Below, in pieces: positions 59,570 to 64,000 of a stretch of 64,000 nt of DNA (position 1 is the first letter of the stretch; the number at the start of each line of letters is the position of its first letter). The position numbers and the translations under genes were made by a program. Origin of the DNA: Roseburia sp. AF12-17LB (GTDB lineage Bacteria > Bacillota > Clostridia > Lachnospirales > Lachnospiraceae); assembly GCF_003479605.1 (NCBI RefSeq), contig NZ_QUHR01000005.1, positions 1 to 64,000 on the forward strand, read 5' to 3'. The notes below the pieces were generated by a model. That model was not told the DNA's origin and made no database searches. It saw only the letters and a list, made by a program, of their open reading frames with translations.

Positions 59570-60610
59570 ATGGTATCTTTAAAAGACATTGCGAAAGAAT
59601 GTGGTGTATCAACTGCAACAGTTAGCAAAGCACTGAATGGACAACATGATATTGGAGAAGAAACAAAAGCAAGAGTAAGAGAGACAGCAGAGCGGATGGG
59701 GTATTTTCCAAATGCAGCTGCCAGAGCATTAAAGACCAACCGTTCCTACAACGTAGGAGTCCTGTTTCAGGAAGAAGCAGGAAGTGGTCTGACACATGAA
59801 TATTTTTCAGGTGTGCTAAATGGAATTAAGGTGCAGGTTGAGAAGATGGGATATGATGTAACATTTATCAACAACAGTTACGGAGTAAAGAAAACCTCAT
59901 TTTTTGAACATTGCAGATACCGGAACTTTGAAGGAATCGTTATCGTGTGTGCTGATTTTGCCAGCCAGGGAGTGCTTGAATTAATGAACAGTGCATTCCC
60001 GGTAGTGACCATTGATTATACACATTACAATTGCACAGCAGTTTGTTCCAATAATGTAAAAGGAATGGAAGAGCTGCTGAAGTATATATATAAGAAGGGT
60101 CACCGAAAAATTGCTTACATACATGGACAGAAAAACTCGAATGTAACAAGAGAAAGACTTACAAGCTTTTACCGGACGATGGAAGAACTTCATATTAAGG
60201 TAAATGAAGATTACATTCGGGAAGCTGCTTATCTGGAAACAAAGGGAGCGGCGGAGCAGACAGAAATCTTACTTGATATGGATGACCCGCCAACCTGTAT
60301 TCTTTATCCGGATGACACCTCTTTAATCGGAGGAAAAAACGTGATTATGGAACGTGGGATGCATATTCCGGAAGATGTTTCCATTGCAGGATATGACGGA
60401 ACAAGAATTTCCCAGTTATCTCATCCGAGAATCACAACGATTCGTCAGGATACAGAAGAAATAGGAAGAGAAGCAGCCAGGCGTCTGATTGATGCCATCG
60501 AGAAACCGAGAACTACTCTCATAGAGAGAGTCGTTATAGAGGGCACATTGATTACCGGACAGTCGGTAGGAGAGCTGCCTGAAAACAACATCCAAAAGGA
60601 TGACGAATAA
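59570..60610 (+). CDS. LacI-family transcriptional repressor
   Basis: A 346-residue sugar-responsive repressor. The HTH MVSLKDIAKECGVSTATVSKALNG and hinge helix NAAARALKT are standard. The periplasmic-binding-like effector domain (about 60-340) ends in DVSIAGYDGTRISQLSHPRITTIRQDTEEIGREAA, typical of the family. GAGGTG before the ATG at 59570 selects it over the in-frame ATG at 59513, which lies upstream of the operator. Three operator copies in the adjacent intergenic region and its place between a cellobiose phosphorylase and a sugar ABC importer point to control by cellobiose or a cello-oligomer. Confidence 0.95.
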   Translation: MVSLKDIAKECGVSTATVSKALNGQHDIGEETKARVRETAERMGYFPNAAARALKTNRSYNVGVLFQEEAGSGLTHEYFSGVLNGIKVQVEKMGYDVTFINNSYGVKKTSFFEHCRYRNFEGIVIVCADFASQGVLELMNSAFPVVTIDYTHYNCTAVCSNNVKGMEELLKYIYKKGHRKIAYIHGQKNSNVTRERLTSFYRTMEELHIKVNEDYIREAAYLETKGAAEQTEILLDMDDPPTCILYPDDTSLIGGKNVIMERGMHIPEDVSIAGYDGTRISQLSHPRITTIRQDTEEIGREAARRLIDAIEKPRTTLIERVVIEGTLITGQSVGELPENNIQKDDE

Positions 60611-60626
60611 GAAGGAGGAGAACTCA

Positions 60627-62060
60627 ATGAAAAAGAAACTTATCAGTACTTTATTATGCGTATCCATGGTAGCAGCTATGGTAGCTGGATGTGGATCAGG
60701 GGATGACACAAAGGATGCGAACAATGATGCATCCAACACAGAAGGAACAGCAGATGCAGATACGGACACAGACAGTGGTTCTGATTCTACAGAAGTAGAG
60801 AACACCATCACCGGTGATCCAAGTGCAGATGATGCATTCGTAGTATGGGGCTGGAACGACGATATCAAGAATATCTTAGATGGACCGTTTGCAGAGCAGT
60901 ACCCAGACCTTGCAAAACGTATCGTATTCGTAAATGCAGGTGGATCTGATTATTATCAGACAAAGATTGATGAAATCTTAGATGATCCTGATAATGAATT
61001 GTATCCAGACCTGATGGGACTTGAGGTTGACTACGTTTTGAAATATGTAAACAGCGACTGGCTGACCTCAGTTGGTGACTGCGGAATTACAGCAGATGAT
61101 TATGCAAATCAGTATCAGTACAATCTGGATCTTGGTACCGTAAGTGGTGAGGATTCATCTGATGCAAACAATGTAAAAGCATTATTCTGGCAGGCTACTC
61201 CTGGATGCTTCCAGTTAAGAGCTGATCTTTGTGAGAAATACCTTGGAACAACTGATCCTGCTGAATTAAGCACAATGTTCTCTACATGGGATGGCGTTCT
61301 TGATGCAGCAAGAAAAGTAAATGATGCATCCAATGGAAAATGTAAACTGTTCTCCGGTTATGATGAGTGCTTCCGTGTACTTTCTAACTCAAGAGCAACT
61401 GGCTGGTATGGCGATGACGATGTGATTTCTGTTGATGATAACATGACACAGTACATGGACCTTGCTAAGACAATGGTAGACGAAGGCTTAACCTATGAAA
61501 CAGACCAGTGGTCAACTGACTGGTATGCAAACATGGAAGGTGACGGCGAAACATCTAATGCAGCACTTGCTTACTGCGGATGCCCATGGTTCACATACTG
61601 GAGCTTAAAAGATACCTGGAAAGGCAACACAATCCTTGTAAACGCACCGGAGCAGTTCTATTGGGGTGGTACAGGACTTGCAGCAACAGCTAACTGTGCA
61701 GATAAAGAACTTGCTGGAACAATCATTAAAGCATTTACCTGTGACACAGACTTCATGGTATCTATCAATGCAAAGAACAGTGATTTCGTAAACAACAAAG
61801 AAGCTGTTAAGAAGATTTCTGAAGCAGGCGCAACATGTGACTACTTATATGCAGATGCTGGTCAGGACATCATGGCATTCTACTTACCAATGGCTGATTC
61901 TATCAGTGCTAAGAATGCAACAGCAGAAGATCAGAACATCAATGCTTCCTGGGCTACTCAGGTAAAAGAATATGCAGCAGGAAACAAGGATAAGGATACT
62001 GCAATCGCAGATTTCAAATCCGCAGTACATGACTCCTATTCATACTTAAAAGCTGAATAA
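60627..62060 (+). CDS. sugar ABC transporter substrate-binding lipoprotein
   Basis: A 477-residue extracellular family-1 solute-binding lipoprotein (VAGC lipobox, Cys22). An acidic Asp/Thr/Ser-rich linker (about 24-60) tethers the two-lobed domain, which starts with DAFVVWGWNDDIKNILDG. The sequence is aromatic-rich (WGWN, WSTDWYANM, GCPWFTYWSLKDTWKG), suiting sugar stacking. AAGGAGGAG precedes the ATG at 60627. It follows the LacI gene by 16 bp. A strong but T-poor hairpin separates it from the permease genes, the usual way to raise binding-protein expression. Cellobiose or cellodextrin is the inferred ligand. Confidence 0.93.
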   Translation: MKKKLISTLLCVSMVAAMVAGCGSGDDTKDANNDASNTEGTADADTDTDSGSDSTEVENTITGDPSADDAFVVWGWNDDIKNILDGPFAEQYPDLAKRIVFVNAGGSDYYQTKIDEILDDPDNELYPDLMGLEVDYVLKYVNSDWLTSVGDCGITADDYANQYQYNLDLGTVSGEDSSDANNVKALFWQATPGCFQLRADLCEKYLGTTDPAELSTMFSTWDGVLDAARKVNDASNGKCKLFSGYDECFRVLSNSRATGWYGDDDVISVDDNMTQYMDLAKTMVDEGLTYETDQWSTDWYANMEGDGETSNAALAYCGCPWFTYWSLKDTWKGNTILVNAPEQFYWGGTGLAATANCADKELAGTIIKAFTCDTDFMVSINAKNSDFVNNKEAVKKISEAGATCDYLYADAGQDIMAFYLPMADSISAKNATAEDQNINASWATQVKEYAAGNKDKDTAIADFKSAVHDSYSYLKAE

Positions 62061-62080
62061 TCAGTAAAAGAACAATAACT

Positions 62081-62117
62081 ATGCTGCCCTTTCCGGCATG
62101 GGAAGGGCAGCATTTAT
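62081..62117 (+). terminator. hairpin/attenuator between binding protein and permeases
   Basis: ATGCTGCCCTT (62081-62091) pairs with AAGGGCAGCAT (62103-62113), extended by CC/GG, followed by only TT. Probably a 3' stabiliser or partial terminator that lowers permease expression. Confidence 0.7.
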
Positions 62118-62186
62118 AAACAAAACTATTGGAGAGTTGTTTTTAATATAGGGAAATGGAAGATGGATTGAGAGGAGTTGGCAAAG

Positions 62187-63146
62187 ATGGACAAAAAGAA
62201 AAAACGTAAACATATTGAATATGGCAGATATGGATACTTCTTTATCGCCCCATTCTTCATTGCATATTGTCTGTTTCAGTTATGGCCGTTATTTAATACA
62301 TTTTACTATAGTACATTAAGCTACTATAAGAGAAACGGTAGAGAATTTATTGAATTTTGTGGATTAGACAATTTCAAAAATATTCTTGGACTGACAGCAG
62401 GTGAAAAAGGATATGCATTGATTTATTTGAAAAATACACTGGCAATGTGGGTATGCAACTTTATTCCACAGATTTTAGTTTCATTGTTACTGGCAGTATG
62501 GCTGACTGATAACATTGTAAAATTAAAAGCTCAGGGCGCATACAAAATTATTATTTACTTACCGAGTATTATCACAGCAGCGTCTGTATCTGTTTTATTC
62601 AATGCGATGTTCTCCCAGTACGGACCAATTACACAGTCCTTACGTAACATGGGAATCATTTCACAGAAATTTAACTTTATGACAAGCGTCGGCGGAACGC
62701 GAGGGTTAATATCATTTATCCTCTTCTGGATGTGGTATGGAAATACAACCCTGTTGCTGATATCAGGAGTTTTGGGAATTGACCCAAGTCTTTATGAAGC
62801 AGCTGATATCGATGGAGCAACCGGATGGAAGAAATTCCGTTACTTAACACTTCCATTATTAAAACCGATTATGTTATATGTATTGATTACTTCCGCAATC
62901 GGTGGTTTACAGATGTACGATATCCCGGCATTATTCAATGTCAGCAAGTCAGGACTTATCGGACAGCCGGATGATTCATCCACAACAATGGCAATGTACA
63001 TCATGAGATTATATCAGAGTGATGTAGGTAAGGCGGCAGCAGTATCTGTATTCCTGTTTATTCTGACCTTGATTATCAGTCTTATCTTCTTCGGAACGAT
63101 GACGGATCGGAGCGAGAAGAAACATAAGAAAGGAGGGAATCGATAA
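62187..63146 (+). CDS. sugar ABC transporter permease (MalF-type)
   Basis: A 319-residue inner-membrane permease with six transmembrane helices. The EAA loop reads YEAADIDGATGWKKFRYLTLPLLKP near residues 205-230 and would contact a multisugar ATPase. The basic N-terminus (DKKKKRKHIEYGRYGYFFIAP) is typical. AGGAG at 62173-62177 selects the ATG at 62187. A TTG at 62178 is too close to be used. It overlaps the next permease by one base (TAATG). No ATPase gene is in view; a shared MsmK-like ATPase elsewhere is usual in such Firmicutes systems. Confidence 0.95.
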   Translation: MDKKKKRKHIEYGRYGYFFIAPFFIAYCLFQLWPLFNTFYYSTLSYYKRNGREFIEFCGLDNFKNILGLTAGEKGYALIYLKNTLAMWVCNFIPQILVSLLLAVWLTDNIVKLKAQGAYKIIIYLPSIITAASVSVLFNAMFSQYGPITQSLRNMGIISQKFNFMTSVGGTRGLISFILFWMWYGNTTLLLISGVLGIDPSLYEAADIDGATGWKKFRYLTLPLLKPIMLYVLITSAIGGLQMYDIPALFNVSKSGLIGQPDDSSTTMAMYIMRLYQSDVGKAAAVSVFLFILTLIISLIFFGTMTDRSEKKHKKGGNR

Positions 63147-64000
63147 TGGCAAGTTTTGATATGGCAATGAGCGGACAGACATCCCAGCCAAAACAGAAAA
63201 GTTATTCGAAAGTATTACATACAAAAAGAGCAATCCGAGGTTTGATTTGTATCCTCTTCTGTCTCCTTAGTTTACTGCCATTCCTTTTAATGGTTATGAA
63301 TGCAACCAGAACCTCCGGAGATATACAGGCAGGTGTAACATTGATTCCTTCTTCCCACCTGATGGAGAACTGGAATATGCTTCTTCAGAAGCAGAATGGT
63401 ATGAGATTAACATTAGGAAGAGCAATGTTGAACTCCTTATGTATCACAGTACCAGGTACCTTCCTTGCAGTATATTGTTCCTGTATGACAGCTTATGGAA
63501 TTCATGTATATAACTTCAAAGCAAAGAAGTTTGCATGGGCGTTCATCATGGCAATCATGATGGTGCCGAACCAGATTACAATCATTGGTTTCTACCGCTT
63601 TATGTTAAAACTGAATCTGGTAGATACTTATATCCCATTGATTATTCCTTGTATCGCAGCACCGGCAGTTGTATTCTTCATGAAACAGTATATGGAAAGT
63701 ACCTTATCCATTGAAATGATTGAAGCCGCACGAATTGACGGAGCAAGAGAATTCCGGATTTTCAATACCATTATCATGCCGATTATGAAACCGGCAGTAG
63801 CAACACAAGCAATCTTCCAGTTTATTGCACAGTGGAATAACCTCTTTACCCCAACCATCATGTTAACAACTGATGAGAAGAAAACACTTCCATTGTTCGT
63901 ACAGATGCTGACAGCAGATCAGTTCCGTGTAGATTACGGTGTTGTATATGTAGGCCTTACCGTAACGGTACTTCCATTAATTATTGCTTACCTTATCCTT
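63146..64000 (+). CDS. sugar ABC transporter permease (MalG-type), truncated by window end
   Basis: An open frame from ATG 63146 to the last base encodes 285 residues without a stop. The N-terminus has a polar leader (MASFDMAMSGQTSQPKQ), then a first transmembrane helix (LICILFCLLSLLPFLLMVM). SRTSGDIQ-like MNATRTSGDIQAGVTLIPSS is the usual periplasmic start of MalG homologues, and the EAA loop IEAARIDGAREFRIFNTIIMP is clear. Only the last helix is missing. It overlaps the first permease by one base, so the two form the heterodimeric channel of the presumed cellobiose importer. Confidence 0.95.
   Translation, partial: MASFDMAMSGQTSQPKQKSYSKVLHTKRAIRGLICILFCLLSLLPFLLMVMNATRTSGDIQAGVTLIPSSHLMENWNMLLQKQNGMRLTLGRAMLNSLCITVPGTFLAVYCSCMTAYGIHVYNFKAKKFAWAFIMAIMMVPNQITIIGFYRFMLKLNLVDTYIPLIIPCIAAPAVVFFMKQYMESTLSIEMIEAARIDGAREFRIFNTIIMPIMKPAVATQAIFQFIAQWNNLFTPTIMLTTDEKKTLPLFVQMLTADQFRVDYGVVYVGLTVTVLPLIIAYLIL

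Noticed and set aside
1..64000. tRNA or rRNA genes
   Set aside because: No CCA-proximal acceptor/T-loop signature (GGTTCRANYCC) or rRNA-like stretch was noticed; a dedicated scan could still find one I missed.

Overview
The window is low-G+C chromosomal DNA of an anaerobic, endospore-forming Firmicute, most probably a gut Lachnospiraceae (Clostridia). The evidence is strict-anaerobe metabolism (glycyl-radical pyruvate formate-lyase), superoxide reductase plus rubrerythrin in place of catalase/SOD, a ger operon and spoIIR, AGGAGG-type Shine-Dalgarno sites, several TTG starts and TTGACA/TATAAT promoters. I saw no rRNA, tRNA, CRISPR array, prophage or intact insertion sequence.

Layout. 1-5 kb is a scarred accessory stretch: a P-loop-deleted AAA ATPase relic, small enzyme genes (GNAT, alpha/beta hydrolase, VOC), an XRE regulator whose secreted-protein partner is frameshifted and truncated, and a chimeric MCP/PAS/GGDEF/EAL pseudogene. 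5-7 kb holds a membrane diguanylate cyclase. 7.2-12.4 kb is an oxidative-stress and c-di-GMP block: bcp-yaaA, then perR-rbr-ldh-dfx behind a consensus promoter flanked by two inverted repeats, then an HD-GYP phosphodiesterase and a hemerythrin fragment. 12.6-17 kb carries a NUDIX/SF2-helicase overlapping pair, with the helicase apparently membrane-anchored, convergent with a CPBP protease. 17-19.5 kb is a polar amino-acid ABC transporter whose binding protein reads as a circular permutation. 19.5-23 kb is pflB-pflA behind a ZTP riboswitch. 23-25.2 kb is a MerR/MATE efflux pair with a textbook 19-bp-spacer promoter. 25.3-27.6 kb is an MBOAT/SGNH O-acetylation pair.

27.7-36.5 kb holds a coiled-coil protein, a radical SAM protein, an AgrC/AgrA-like two-component system (no agrB/agrD) divergent from a large surface protein with a paired direct repeat just upstream of its promoter, and a patatin phospholipase. 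36.7-47.5 kb is largely core: dnaE, pfkA, an rRNA methyltransferase, niaR with a PTS-IIC-like transporter, a small alarmone synthetase, ispE and a GntR regulator. 47.6-53.3 kb is sporulation/germination: gerA-B-C, a repeat-rich 580-bp gap, spoIIR with a candidate sigma-F promoter, and a DUF1934 gene. 53.3-56.6 kb carries an FKBP/trigger-factor-like lipoprotein and asnS. 56.7-64 kb is a cellobiose locus: GH94 phosphorylase, a LacI regulator with three matching operator copies, and an ABC importer whose last permease runs off the window.

How the genes work together. Cellobiose is imported by the terminal ABC system, split phosphorolytically and fed to PfkA glycolysis. Pyruvate goes to lactate (Ldh) or to formate and acetyl-CoA (Pfl), and Pfl expression is linked by the ZTP riboswitch to one-carbon (10-formyl-THF) status. 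PerR-controlled genes protect the oxygen-labile glycyl-radical and Fe-S enzymes. The most unusual items are the permuted substrate-binding protein, the NUDIX/TM-helicase pair, the LytTR-type repeat before the surface protein, the niaR-linked transporter with a hairpin covering its ribosome binding site, an apparent ATT start of ldh, and several structured intergenic repeats.
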